Positions 34,793-47,614 of a stretch of 64,000 nucleotides of DNA are shown in pieces. The stretch lies in contig CM050454.1 in NCBI GenBank assembly GCA_027563935.2, positions 26,595,501 to 26,659,500 of the forward strand, in the 5' to 3' direction. Below the pieces are notes generated by a model, which did not search any database, was not told where the DNA came from, and was given only the letters and a program-made list of their open reading frames with translations. Positions within the stretch are counted from its first letter, which is position 1; the number at the start of each line of letters is the position of its first letter. The stretch is from Costus lasius (Eukaryota > Streptophyta > Magnoliopsida > Zingiberales > Costaceae). A program made the translations under genes and the position numbers.

Positions 34793-35794
34793 GATCCAAG
34801 GATCTTAAGTCTTGGTAAGTATTATTTTTTGATTTAAATAAAACCATTGACTATGAATATTACGTTAAGCAGTATTAATTAACTGGCTTATTGATTGTTA
34901 ATTTATAATTCTTTGATTAGAGTTAATTGATTGTTAATTTATAATTTATTGGTGGTTAATTTATAGTTAATTAATTAGAGATTATTGGTTGTTAATTTTG
35001 TTGGACGTTAATTAGCTTAATGGATGTTAAATTTAATTAGTTAACTAGCTTATTGGATGTTAGTTTAACCCTTATTGGATTTTCACTTAAACTATGGGTT
35101 ATTGGGTTACACTTAAATTAGATGGATATTAGATTTAAAATTCGAATTTAGTTAGTTAAATGGGTTAAACCCTATTTGAATTATGATTAACGGGTTTAAA
35201 ATTGGATAAACCGAAATTTTAGATGGGTAATCTCGGTTAGGGTAGGAAATTGGTGTTTTTGGCTTGGGAGAAATTTTGGGCGACGGCTTGAGAAGAAGTG
35301 GCGATTCTTGAAGAGTTCTTGAGGCGATTTTCTCCATCTTCTTCCCTTGGAGAATTTTCCTTGAGGTGAAGAAACTTCCTTGGCGAGTTCTTGGAGACTC
35401 TTTGGGCGGTTTAAAGGCTTTAGACGATTTCTTTGTAGAGGATTTTCACTTTGGTATTCATGGTTAAGAGGTGAGTGGGGTGTCTTAATCGATTTCTAGC
35501 AATTTGGTTGTGTTAATTGATGCATTAGATTGATTAGAAATTTTACCATGTCAAAAACCGAAAACTCAAGACTTCTCCTTGTTATAAAACGAAAGTTGCA
35601 AAAGTATATTTATCATGGAAACCGAATTTAGGATATTTCTTCATGAGATTCTTGTTAACTAAGGTTTAACTTAAGTTGGAAACTTTATCATGCTAAAAAC
35701 CGAATTAAGATGTATCTTCCTGAAAACCGAAATTTTGTATAGGTGTATATCTCATGAAAACCGAAACTTGTAGCATGAAATTTAAGGTATTTTA
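34788..35794 (+). repeat. G1 3' LTR, first part
   Basis: Starts TGTAAGATCC, near-inverse of the terminal GGGATGTTACA, followed by the inverted repeat AAGATCC-AA-GGATCTT (34791-34806). 34870-35100 is AT-rich with degenerate TTAATT-type repeats. No gene is supported. It is interrupted by A5 after TTTTA (35790-35794) and continues at 44737. Confidence 0.7.
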
Positions 35795-37441
35795 TGAAAG
35801 AACCCCTTTCTAGAGGGGGGCGAAACCCAGCATGGCGCATTATAAACATTTAGGCAGCGGATTAGGGTTTCATGGATCGGCTTCATGTGATATGATCAAC
35901 CATAAAAATTCGATTGCATAGAAGAGATAAAACTCATACCATAGCCATTTCAAGATGGCGTCTAGGAAGCAAAGATCAAAGCAGATCTTCTCCAGAGGTG
36001 ACGCACACAGTTGATGTCGCCTACTCCTCTTTGCGATTCTTGTGCTAGCAAGATCCAAAGAAGTCTTTGATCGAAATGGAAAGGGAAGGAGATCTTTTCT
36101 CTTTGCCGAATTCTCCTCAAGCTCCAAGGCGCCGTCACCCAAAAGGAACGAGAGGAATATGCGTTCAAGAGGCGAGAATAGAGAACCCTCTCTATTCGAA
36201 CGTGAGAGTCATGGTTGCTAAAAATAGCACCACTCACCGCCCAACATGTTCACGCCAAGTGAACTTGTCGCCTAGTCTTGAACCATTTTGGTTCAATTTA
36301 ATTTTGGTTCAATAACCAAATAAACCAATCGACATGGCCTAGATCACATTAAAACCCTAAGGTTCCAGATCTAACCGTTGATCTCTTTGATGCTCCTGAT
36401 CTGACCGATCTAGCATCCATTCTCTCGATCGAAGCTTACCGATCTCAAGCCCTAATCAATCAAACATGATCAGACTAGATCTCACTTACAATCAGAGATT
36501 AAATCCCTTTAAACTGAACCTGAACAATTCAGTCCACACGATCTGACTTAAGTAAGCCATATCATCAATTGTGCGACCCTGAGGGTTTCCTTAAAACGTC
36601 GGTAACGATAATTCACATTATCACGATCAGTGAGGGGTATCTAGCAACACATCACTGTCTCCCGATATCAAGGAAAGAGTCTTCCAAGACTACACCCAAA
36701 AACAGCACAAGTGTGAATCAATTCACAAGGCATGCATATTTCCTTTACCACTGGATGTTCTTATTGGACAAGCCTGTCAAGCTCGCAACTCCAATATGAT
36801 GAGCATGTTTAGAACAGATGAACACTGTCACCTGGGTATGGCCATACACTTTCTCAATCATCTCATCCAGGGGGCCCCTTTAGAACATCACACTCCTTCA
36901 ACAAGGAGACGGCAATCCTATGTCTATCACTAGTGCTCTAACCTGACTCAAGCTCACCATCCAAGATAGTCTATAATCATTATGTTTCAAATGATATTGA
37001 ACCATCTCAAAACAATGACAATCATCATTTAGAAAACACAAGTGATCTCAAGTCAGAGGAAATGTGCCACTTGTCTTAATCAAGGAACATTCACATTGTG
37101 ACAAACAATTGAACATCCTAGTAGGGTCTGTCCAGTACATCCAATGTACCCATGAGTCTACATCTTATTCCATGCTCGAAGCATCCTATAAGATTAGAAC
37201 ACATATTAGTCTTAACCATATCAAGGCTGTCTCATGTTCACCAAGATATATCGACTAAGGACATAATAGCATGTCAGCCGAGCTGAACAGCTTTGAGACA
37301 TTATTCAGAAGAACATATATTGCAGCAGACAATGTAGCTAACTGAATAACAACCATGCCTTTATAAACATAACAGTTTATTACATGATACAAATACATTC
37401 CCACAGGCCTCAAACATTAGCCTTAAGGGCATACCCCAACA
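35795..37441 (-). repeat. A5 3' LTR
   Basis: Reads TGTTGGGG to TTCTTTCA on the minus strand (1647 bp). SL2 is at 36607-36622 (GATAAT-GTGA-ATTATC on the minus strand) and SL1 at 36628-36657. Confidence 0.95.
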
Positions 37442-37458
37442 ATCTCCCACTTGCACTT
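37442..37458 (-). other. A5 polypurine tract
   Basis: Reverse complement of AAGTGCAAGTGGGAGAT, abutting the 3' LTR. Confidence 0.8.
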
Positions 37459-37461
37459 AAT

Positions 37462-40400
37462 CTAATGGTTGAGAAATCTCAAACCCATATTATTACAGTG
37501 CTTCTCATGCTTCTGCTGCGCCAGAGGCTTGGTAAGCGGGTCTGCCAGATTGTCATCTATATGAACCTTGCATACTTTGATCTCGCCACGATCTATGATC
37601 TCCCTGATCAAATGAAACCGTCTCTGTATGTGCTTGGACTTCTGGTGCGACCGTGGTTCCTTTGCTTGTGCGATTGCTCCAGTGTTATCACAAAAGATAA
37701 CCAAAGGATCTGCACTCGAAGGAACAACACCAAGTTCTCTCACGAACTTACGAATCCACACTGCCTCCTTGGATGCTTCCGAGGCTGCAACATACTCGGC
37801 TTCTGTTGTGGAATCAGCAACAGTTGACTGTTTGAAACTTTTCCACACCACTGCTCCTCCATTCAAGCTAAAAACATAGCCTGATTGCGATCGGAAATCA
37901 TCCTGGTCAGACTGGAAAGAAGCGTCAGTATATCCATCAATACTGAGTTCTTCCTGACCACCATATATCAAGAACATATCTTTGGTCCTCCGCAGATATT
38001 TTAAGATGTTCTTGACTGCAATCCAGTGCGCCATACCTGGATTACTCTGGTAACGACTGGTTACGCTTAACCCGTAAGCGACGTCTGGGCGAGTACACAA
38101 CATCGCATACATAATGGAACCAATAGCCGAAGCATAAGGCGTATTGTCCATTTCATCTTTCTCAGTCTGTGTTTGTGGACACTAACTCTTCGAAAGATTC
38201 AGACCATGTCTGACTGGAAGATATCCACGTTTAGAATTCTCTAAATGAAATCTCTCCAGGACCTTATCGATGTAAGTACTCTGGCACAGCCCGAGAAGCC
38301 TCTTAGATCTATCCCTGTAGATCTTCACACCTAACACATAGGCTGCTTCTCCTAAATCTTTCATCTGGAAACACTTCCTCAGCCATGCTTTAACAGCACT
38401 TATATACACACGGGTCATCCTCGTTCTTGATGAAACCAAATTCAGTGACTGATTCATCAAAACGAATATTCCAGCTTCTCGATGCTTGTTTAAGTCCATA
38501 AATGGACTTCTTTAACTTGCATATCTTATGACGATCTGATGGATTAGTGAAACCCTCTGGTTGTGTCATGTACACATCCTCATCCAGATTTCCATTAAGG
38601 AAAGCTGTTTTCACATCCATCTGCCAAATCTCATAATCATAATATGCAGCTATCGCGAAAAGAATCCGAATAGACTTAAACATGGCTACAGGTGAGAAAG
38701 TTTCATCATAATCTATCCCGTAGATTTGTTTGAAACCTTTCGCAACTAGCCTGCCTTTATAGGTAACCACGTTACCATCCATGTCAATCTTCTTCTTGAA
38801 GATCCATTTATAGCCTATAGGGATAACTCCCGAAGGCGGATCAACCAAATCCCAGACTTGGTTATCTGACATGGAGTCCATCTCGGCGTGCATAGCCTCA
38901 AGCCATCTTGCTGACTCCGGTCCACTGACCGCATCCGCATAAGTGAGGGGTTCATCATTTTCAATGATGTAGACTCCGTCATAGCGCTCAGGCTGTCGAC
39001 GGATCCTACCCGATCTTCGCGGTTCCCGTGATATCTGAGCCTCAGGTTGTTCAATAACCTGTTCTACCGGCTCAGGCTCATCCAACTGTGCTTGGTCACT
39101 TTGTCCTTCTTCTGGATTCTCATCCAGCTTTATTTCTCTCCCACTGGCCTCTTGCAGAAGAAACTCCTTCTCAAGAAATATGGCCGTCCGAGCAACAAAA
39201 ACCTTGTTCTCCTTGGGATCGTAGAAATAATAACCCTTAGTTTCCTTAGGGTAACCGACAAAGATACATTTGTCAGATCTGCTCTCTAGTTTCCCAGAGG
39301 CGAGCTTTTTGACATAAGCCTCGCAGCCCCAGATCCTGATAAATGTCAAGCTCGGCTGTTTCCCATACCATAACTCATATGGCGTCTTTGAAACTGCCTT
39401 GGATGGCACTCGGTTTAGTACCTTTGCAGCTGTTTCCAGCGCAAAACCCCAAAAGGAGTATGGAAGAGTAGCCTGACTCATCATAGAACGAACCATATCA
39501 AGTAGCGTTCTATTTCTCCTCTCGGACACACCATTCCATTGCGGTGTTCCTAGCGGAGTGAGCTGTGAGATGATCCCACACTCCTTCAGATAGTCAGTAA
39601 ACGTATGACTTAGGTATTCACCACCTCGATCTGAGCGAAGTGCCTTGATATTTCGGCCTAGCTGATTCTGTACTTCATTCTTGAACTCTTTGAACTTGTC
39701 AAAAGATTCACTCTTATGTCTCATCAGATAGACATACCCGTATCTACTGAAATCATCAGTAAAGGTAATGAAGTACTGATAGCCACCTCTGGCATGTTTA
39801 CCAAATGGCCCACACACATCACTGTGTATAAGGTCAAGTAAACCTGAAGCCCTTTGACCTTTGTGAGGAAAAGGTGACTTCGTCATTTTACCCATCAAAC
39901 AAGCTTTGCATGTATCAATCTCCTTATAGGAGAATGATCCCAGCAGTCCATGATCATGCAACCGCTTAATGCGTTTCTCGTTAATATGGCCTAAACGACT
40001 ATGCCATAGCAAGGTGCTGTCATCAGCATACTTGGCTTTCTTAATATCAATTTGCTGTATCGAACATTCCATGTCCAACTTGTATAACACATTGTTAATT
40101 GAACCAGTTGCATAAACAATATTATCAAAAGACAAAATACACTTTGAAATATTGCATTCAAAGGAAAATCCCTTCCTGACAAGAGCAGGAATGGAGATAA
40201 TATTTTTAGTTATACTGGGAACAAAGTAACAATTGTCTAGTTCCAATACAAGTCCAGATGGTAAAGAAATGAAATAGTCTCCTACAGCAACAGCAGCAAC
40301 CCGTGCCCCGTTTCCAACTCGTAGGTCCACCTCATGCTGTCCCACCTGCCTTCTTCTCTTGAGTTCCTGTACATTTGAACAAATGTGAACTCCACATGCA

Positions 40401-41260
40401 GTGTCCAACACCCATGACATAGAAGAAGAAAACATGACCTCAGTCACGAATATACCTGAGCCAGAAGCAAAGCTTCCCCTCTTATCTCCTTGGAGCGCTT
40501 TACAGTCCTTTTTCCAGTGACCCAGCTGGCCACAGTGGAAACACCTGTATTCCTTGGACCGCTTCACCTTCTGCTTCAGAGCCTTGCTGTAATTCTTGAC
40601 CGGGGCCTTGCCCTTCTTCCCCTTCTTCTTGTTCCTTGAAGGAACCATCAAGACAGAGGTCGAAGGCTTACCCTTCAGAGTCTCCTCAGTGGTCAAGAGC
40701 ATATTCAGCAGCTCTGCCGGAGTACAATCGATTTTGTTCATATTAAAATTAATAATGAACGCGTCGAATGAAGGCGGGAGAGACTGCAGAATAATGTCTA
40801 CAGCAAGCTCCTGGTTAATGGTATGCCCCAGTTTCTCTAGAGCCTCCTTGTGCCCAATCATCTTGAGCACGTGAGCTCCCACTGGGCTCCCTTCAGCCAG
40901 TTTGCTCTGAAAGAAGAGCTTAGTCAAATTATAGCGTTCAGTCCTCGCCTGTGCAGCATACAGCATCTTGAGGTTTGCTATAATCTGTATAGCTGACATA
41001 TCCTCATGCTGACGCTGCAGCGGTGGCGTCATAGACGCTAGCATCAGGCAAGCGACATCAATGCTATCATTGACGTGCTTTTCATAGGCTTCCCGAACCG
41101 CCCTTGCGGCGTTCGGAGCGGGCTGCGGCGGTATCGCCGTCTCGAGGACATACAGTTTCCTCTCTGCCTTAAGAACGATCTTAAGGTGTCCAAACCAGTC
41201 AGAGAAGTTCGGCCCAGCAAACTTCTCCCTTTCCAGTAGGGATCGCACATTGAAGTTCAT
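37462..41260 (-). pseudogene. A5 copia gag-pol, YVDD deleted
   Basis: Open from the ATG at 41260 through Gag (MNFNVRSLL), zinc knuckle, protease (LDTACGVHIC), integrase (HSDVCGP, LRSDRGGEY, SERRN) and the first half of RT (QMDVKTAFLNG). At about 38398-38402 some 83 bp present in A2 and A4 are missing. This removes LYVDD and shifts the frame, so the protein ends after VYKCC. Downstream, a TAG (38182-38184) replaces CAG, then RNase H is open to GLRFLNH at 37462. RT is dead; Gag, protease and integrase could still be made. Confidence 0.9.
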
Positions 41261-43084
41261 GGTGTTCGTTGCTGCAGGTATCTACAACAATGCAAGAACA
41301 GCAAGGTCAGTATCAATGTATAAGAATCGATCAGGACTTAAGAAAGATTCTTTTTCTCACTATTTTATCAGGCGTGAAAAATCCATCAAAACAGCCCGAA
41401 AGAGTAGAAATCTTTTAGTGAGATGGGATCCAGATTTCATACTTGGTCTCCGCGTCCCGCTCAGGCGAGATAAGATGCACAGAGAGTACAAGCACTAGTT
41501 TCTGGTAGGCAGTCCCTGCCGATCGCCAACCCGTGCGATTCCCCTTCATCTGGGCAGTCCAGCAGACTGTGCCAACTGAGTTGGTACAACACAATCTCTG
41601 ACCCCACAGATGGCTACCTCCATGTGCTACCATATGCGCCACATATGTAGCCTACACGGTCAAGCTGACCCGACCTACTCCCTGGACCACCACGTGCTAT
41701 GCTGAGCAACGAGAAGGGATAAATCCCTACTCTGTAACACGCAGGTGTAATCCCGCACCGTCTGAAGATAGATGGACGTGCCCACTGAGTGGGTACAACA
41801 CGGCTCCAACGATAATCAGAACAGTGAGGTTTCGCGTCAGAAGGCTTACGAGCTTGATATTTCAGCGTTGGATTTTAACGGTCTATTATCTTCTTGCCTA
41901 TCATGCAATTCCTATGGTGATAGCAGAAGATAATTTAATCATGCAATTCTAATATTAAGCAATAAAAGAAAGCATGAATCTTATGTGGTAAAAGCCCATA
42001 GCCCTAGAAGACCTTAACCTAACTTAAGTCTTCATTTGCTCTTCATGGGTCTTTAGCTGCCCATCTGGCCCAAACCAGGGCCTAAGCGCCATCTGCAGCT
42101 CTGGTGCGCCTACCAGGGAATATGCGCCTGGTCCCAGAGTCGAACCCTGGACCTCCCACCTGGTCAAGCCTCTGCTGCAAGCGCCTTTGCCAAGTGTGCT
42201 CTGTGCTCTTGTCTAATTAAATTACAAATTTAACTATCTAGACAAGAGTGACACGCAGGTCACTTACATTTATAAATTAAAACACAGTGATACGCAGATC
42301 ACAATAATTAATTTACAATTTTTAATACAGGCACGCAGGCCCCAGCACAGCACACATTAATAACGGGCAGCCCACATAAGACTAAATAAACAAACATATG
42401 CATCAGTCAAGAACCATGTGATCCATAAAAATTAAAATTTTCGAAAACCCCTTGGGGTCAATTTTAATTTTTCCTTATTTGCTCTACAACCTTACAATGG
42501 TCCATTACTAGGGATCCACTCATCCAACCTAGTCAGATCCACTGCCCTTGCATGCACCAAGTCCTAACTGACTTGAGTCGACCATAAGGTCAACCATGCA
42601 TGCGCCAAGGCTGAACAACCACACTGAGGTCTGGCAAACGGGCGTGACCCCGGGCCTAACTCAGGTGTGTTCACAAGTTGTCTCAATCAGACATCGCTAC
42701 ACGCCTTTGATGCAGTCGACCTATAGCCACCTTTAGCATGCGCCAAGGTGCTATCTGGTCAACCCATCTAGGCTGTCAGATGGTCTGATCAGACTGTTTG
42801 GATCCGACCTAGGGGATGACTTCAACCCTAATAACCCATCTAAGGGTTTAATGTAGGCGCATTAGATCTAGGTGAATCGCGCATGTGATCAAGGTTTTAA
42901 GAAAACTTACAAGAACATGCGCAAACAACAACATGCGCAAAGGAGAAAATAACTTTCGCCATCTTACAACTATCAGCATAAGACATCGCATGTAACCTAT
43001 AGATCTATCAACTTGCGCATACATGGATCATATGACATATCATGGCAATCATAAACAAGCATGAAACAACGCTCTGATACCAAT
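41261..43084 (-). other. A5 5' untranslated leader
   Basis: 1.82-kb non-coding leader with an acceptor-like TTGTAG (CT on the plus strand at 41282-41283), 21 bp before gag. It includes a T-arm-like segment around 42131-42150. With the donor at 43229 the predicted intron is about 1948 bp. Confidence 0.7.
43071..43082 (-). other. A5 primer-binding site
   Basis: Reverse complement of TGGTATCAGAGC, two bases from the 5' LTR. Confidence 0.9.
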
Positions 43085-44731
43085 TGAAAGAACCCCTTTC
43101 TAGAGGGGGGCGAAACCCAGCATGGCGCATTATAAACATTTAGGCAGCGGATTAGGGTTTCATGGATCGGCTTCATGTGATATGATCAACCATAAAAATT
43201 TGATTGCATAGAAGAGATAAAACTCATACCATAGCCATTTCAAGATGGCGTCTAGGAAGCAAAGATCAAAGCAGATCTTCTCCAGAGGTGACGCACACAG
43301 TTGATGTCGCCTACTCCTCTTTGCGATTCTTGTGCTAGCAAGATCCAAAGAAGTCTTTGATCGAAATGGAAAGGGAAGGAGATCTTTTCTCTTTGCCGAA
43401 TTCTCCTCAAGCTCCAAGGCGCCGTCACCCAAAAGGAACGAGAGGAATATGCGTTCAAGAGGCGAGAATAGAGAACCCTCTCTATTCGAACGTGAGAGTC
43501 ATGGTTGCTAAAAATAGCACCACTCACCGCCCAACATGTTCACGCCAAGTGAACTTGTCGCCTAGTCTTGAACCATTTTGGTTCAATTTAATTTTGGTTC
43601 AATAACCAAATAAACCAATCGACATGGCCTAGATCACATTAAAACCCTAAGGTTCCAGATCTAACCGTTGATCTCTTTGATGCTCCTGATCTGACCGATC
43701 TAGCATCCATTCTCTCGATCGAAGCTTACCGATCTCAAGCCCTAATCAATCAAACATGATCAGACTAGATCTCACTTACAATCAGAGATTAAATCCCTTT
43801 AAACTGAACCTGAACAATTCAGTCCACACGATCTGACTTAAGTAAGCCATATCATCAATTGTGCGACCCTGAGGGTTTCCTTAAAACGTCGGTAACGATA
43901 ATTCACATTATCACGATCAGTGAGGGGTATCTAGCAACACATCACTGTCTCCCGATATCAAGGAAAGAGTCTTCCAAGACTACACCCAAAAACAGCACAA
44001 GTGTGAATCAATTCACAAGGCATGCATATTTCCTTTACCACTGGATGTTCTTATTGGACAAGCCTGTCAAGCTCGCAACTCCAATATGATGAGCATGTTT
44101 AGAACAGATGAACACTGTCACCTGGGTATGGCCATACACTTTCTCAATCATCTCATCCAGGGGGCCCCTTTAGAACATCACACTCCTTCAACAAGGAGAC
44201 GGCAATCCTATGTCTATCACTAGTGCTCTAACCTGACTCAAGCTCACCATCCAAGATAGTCTATAATCATTATGTTTCAAATGATATTGAACCATCTCAA
44301 AACAATGACAATCATCATTTAGAAAACACAAGTGATCTCAAGTCAGAGGAAATGTGCCACTTGTCTTAATCAAGGAACATTCACATTGTGACAAACAATT
44401 GAACATCCTAGTAGGGTCTGTCCAGTACATCCAATGTACCCATGAGTCTACATCTTATTCCATGCTCGAAGCATCCTATAAGATTAGAACACATATTAGT
44501 CTTAACCATATCAAGGCTGTCTCATGTTCACCAAGATATATCGACTAAGGACATAATAGCATGTCAGCCGAGCTGAACAGCTTTGAGACATTATTCAGAA
44601 GAACATATATTGCAGCAGACAATGTAGCTAACTGAATAACAACCATGCCTTTATAAACATAACAGTTTATTACATGATACAAATACATTCCCACAGGCCT
44701 CAAACATTAGCCTTAAGGGCATACCCCAACA
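43085..44731 (-). repeat. A5 5' LTR
   Basis: 1647 bp, apparently identical to the 3' LTR except one base. SL2 is at 43897-43912 and SL1 at 43918-43947. TTTTA follows at 44732. Confidence 0.95.
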
Positions 44732-45076
44732 TTTTATAGGGTATTTTGGTAGCATTAAATCATTGATTTTTGAATATGAAATTCCTGTTAACTAGGTATT
44801 TTATAGGGAAATTTGGTAACATTAAATCATTGATTTTTGGTAGCATGAAAATCTTGTTAACTAAGGTTAATATTTTAAGTAGATATTATGTTTGAAACCG
44901 TGGGCTATATATATATCTGTTGAATTTTAATCTTATGTTAAATGTTTGAATGCCCTGATAATTGCCAGTAATGCTAATAATTTATGGTCATGTATTTTTA
45001 TTGGAGAAATTTGGGTGATAACATGGCAAAGTTAGACTGAACTAATCAGCATGAAATCTAAGGACTACACTACTAT

Positions 45077-45184
45077 GTGATTATGTGATTTTTATTATGT
45101 GATGTGATTATGTAATTTTTATTATGTGATGTGATTATGTGATTTTTATTATGTGATGTGATTATATGATTTTTATTATGTGAT
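45077..45184 (+). repeat. 27-bp AT-rich tandem repeat, four copies
   Basis: Four consecutive 27-bp units of the type GTGATTATGTGATTTTTATT plus ATGTGAT, with two single-base differences, inside the G1 LTR. Confidence 0.9.
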
Positions 45185-45320
45185 TATGTGATTCACGAAT
45201 GTTATGTGTTGTGGTCATGGAATGGTTAGGACTAAGGCTAAGTGTTACCTTAAACTCAAGAGGATAGTCTATATGTGATATGTTAAGGGTTTGAATTTCA
45301 GCCCTGTATTGTGATATGTG

Positions 45321-45453
45321 AGGGGGTTGTTGTTCAGCCTGCCTAATGTGATTATTGTGATAAAAGAGGGGGTTGTTGTTCAGCCTGCCTAATGTGATTA
45401 TTGTGATAAAAGAGGGGGTTGTTGTTCAGCCTGCCTGTTATGATTATTGTGAT
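45321..45453 (+). repeat. 46-bp tandem repeat, three copies
   Basis: Units begin AGGGGGTTGTTGTTCAGCCT at 45321, 45367 and 45413. The first two are identical over 46 bp and the third diverges after about 24 bp. They lie within the G1 LTR. Confidence 0.9.
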
Positions 45454-46559
45454 GACTATCCTAGAGTCTAGTTGACACTTAGGAGTCCTCTATGATGTGA
45501 AATAAGATATAAGATGTGTCTGTGTTGTTCAGCTAAGGAACCCTTTGGGAGAACGAGTGATATAAGACGCAAAGTGCCATGTCTTGGTCAGACAGGGGCC
45601 ACCTCTTGATGTCGTCACTCTTAGAACGCTTAGATTTTTGTGATTATGGGGTGATCGTAGAGCAAAGTGCCACGTCGTGACCTGGCGGGGGCCACCTCTT
45701 GAATCTACACACCGTCCATCTATATGTTGCATGTGATTTGCAGGCTTCTCCCAGTGCTTAGGCCAAAGCCGGGTTAGACCATAATGGTCACTACTGAATA
45801 TATGCTGAACAACTAGGTTAATTAAGTGGTTAGTATGTTTGGTTGGTTTAGAGTATAGCTCTAGAACCTTGGTTACTCTGTGGTGACACTGGTGTGATGT
45901 CTTAGCAGTGTACATCTGACTGTTTTATATGAGTTCAGTGCTTTAATTATTGTTATATGTTGACATGATATGCTGCTACATGTTTTTAAAATAACCTGTA
46001 TATATTTTTGAGTGTATGTTATGGATGGTCGATTTAGACTATCCACTCACTGGGCTGTGTATCTCACCCCTCATTATTTTCAGGTGTAGAGCAGGGGCGC
46101 AATTCCAGTTAGCATTTTATATGAATATCGTGATATGCCAGTTGAATGAATAAGACTTTTGTGCTTAATTGTCTGGGGCCGGTTGTGGCCGAACTATATG
46201 AATTATGTGAACTATGTGAACTTGTGTTGCCGGATCGGTTGGTATTATTATTATTGGTTTCATGAGTTTATAGAATCGATTTTATGGCTTTGTTTTGATT
46301 TTCAAGTCGATTTGTATTTGTGCAATCGGATTTGATATAATTGTGAACTTGCATATGTCTAGTGCAAGTATTGCGTGGTGGCAGGTACCTTTATGAATTG
46401 TGTTTCGTGGTGTTTTTATGAATGGATTTGTGAAATTTTTCAGATCGAATTTTCCTGAACTTGGTTTTACTTAGCATGTGAATCGATCTTGTATGATAAC
46501 ATCCGGTATCTTTCATGACTCATATTGCTTGTTTGGGGTTAAGATAACGGGATGTTACA

Positions 46560-47614
46560 CTTGAGCTCTTCTTGGGTCTTTTGCATCTGTCTGGCCCAGC
46601 CCAGGGCCATAGCGCCCAGTGCAGCTCAGGTGCGCCCACCAGGTAAATGCGCCTGTCCTAGGGTCGAACCCTAGACCTCCGACCTGGTCAAGCCACTGCT
46701 GCATGCGCCTCTGCCATGTGTGCTTTGTGCTCTTGTCTGATTAAATTACAATTTAATCTATCTAGACAAGATTGACTCGCAGGTCAATTACATTTTATAA
46801 ATTAATTAAAAAGTGATGCGCAGATCACAATAAAATATTAATTTATAATTTTAATCCAGGCTCGCAGGCCCCAGCACAGCACACATTAAAAGGGCAACCC
46901 ACATAAGATGAAATAGACACTCATCATGGTATGCAATCATTATGTGATCCAATAATAAGAAAATAAAAATTTTCTAAAACCCATTGGCATCATTCTAATT
47001 TTCTTATGGGCCCTACAACCTTACAACGGTCCATTGATAGGGATCCACTCATCATGTCCAGTCAGATCCACTGCCCTTGCATGCACCAAGTCCTAACTGA
47101 CTTGAGTTGACCTAATGGTCAACCATGCATGCGCCAAGGGCTGAACAACCATCATGAGTTCTGGCAAGCGGGTGTGACCCCGGGCCTAACTCAAGAGTGT
47201 TCACTGGTTGTCTCAACCAGACCTCGCTACATGCCTGTCTGCAGTCGACCTATAGCCACCTCGTGCTTGCGCACAGGTGCCATCTGGTCGACCCATCTAG
47301 GCTGTCAGATGGTCTGATCAGACTATTTGGATCTTATCTAGAGGATGATATCAACCCCATCAACCCGTCTAAGGGTTTATAGTAGGCGCACCTTAGATCT
47401 AATGAGGATGCGTGCAAGATATGATAAGTTTTGATAAAAACAACATCCAAGCGCCACCATGCAATATACATGCGCAAACATAAACATGCTAGCATGTAGT
47501 TTCGCATGATGATCTATCATGAAATATCGCATGTAATTTTAGATCTACACAAACATGGATCACAAAGACATGAAGCAATCATATGAATCATTCAGAAATC
47601 GCTCTGATACTAAT
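46560..47614 (-). other. A6 partial 5' leader
   Basis: Non-coding; resembles the leaders of A2 and A5 and includes the T-arm-like inverted repeat near 46657-46673. The primer site (47601-47612) reads TAGTATCAGAGC, with one mismatch to the usual TGG start. Confidence 0.75.

Larger units (their letters stand above)
35795..44731 (-). mobile_element. A5: copia family A element, youngest insertion
   Basis: 8937 bp in reverse orientation with two 1647-bp LTRs. Flanked by TTTTA at 35790-35794 and 44732-44736, within G1's 3' LTR. I find only one difference between the LTRs (near 35920 versus 43210). Despite this, its RT lacks YVDD and it has a premature stop. Confidence 0.95.
11888..46559 (+). mobile_element. 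G1: Ty3/gypsy element carrying A1/A2, A3/A4 and A5
   Basis: A gypsy element with LTRs ending GGGATGTTACA, a methionine-tRNA primer site, and gag-pol in the order protease, RT, RNase H, integrase. The long LTR (about 2.8 kb when the A5 insertion is removed) and two-knuckle Gag suggest a Tekay/Del-type chromovirus, which is inference. The pieces in the window are: end of the 5' LTR 11888-12995, gag-pol 13207-15419 and 33697-34787, 3' LTR 34788-35794 and 44737-46559. The left part of its 5' LTR lies outside the window beyond A1. It is inserted in the leader of A6. The right target site is expected to be CTTGA (46560-46564). Confidence 0.85.
44737..46559 (+). repeat. G1 3' LTR, second part
   Basis: Continues from 35794 and ends GGGATGTTACA. 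The last 1.05 kb match the 5' LTR at 11888-12995. Two tandem-repeat tracts lie in its first half. Removing A5, the full LTR is about 2.83 kb. No coding gene is seen; the 128-codon reverse frame at 45529-45915 is just LTR sequence, also present at 11908-12294. Confidence 0.8.

Noticed and set aside
34870..35100. AT-rich repeated stretch considered as a matrix attachment region or replication origin
   Set aside because: It is part of the G1 LTR and nothing beyond base composition supports either role.
35152..35337. 61-codon reverse frame rich in Pro, Ser and Lys
   Set aside because: It is low-complexity sequence inside the G1 LTR with no family resemblance.
45321..45453. Evenly spaced repeats that could suggest a CRISPR array
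   Set aside because: The units are directly adjacent without unique spacers, and the context is a plant LTR.
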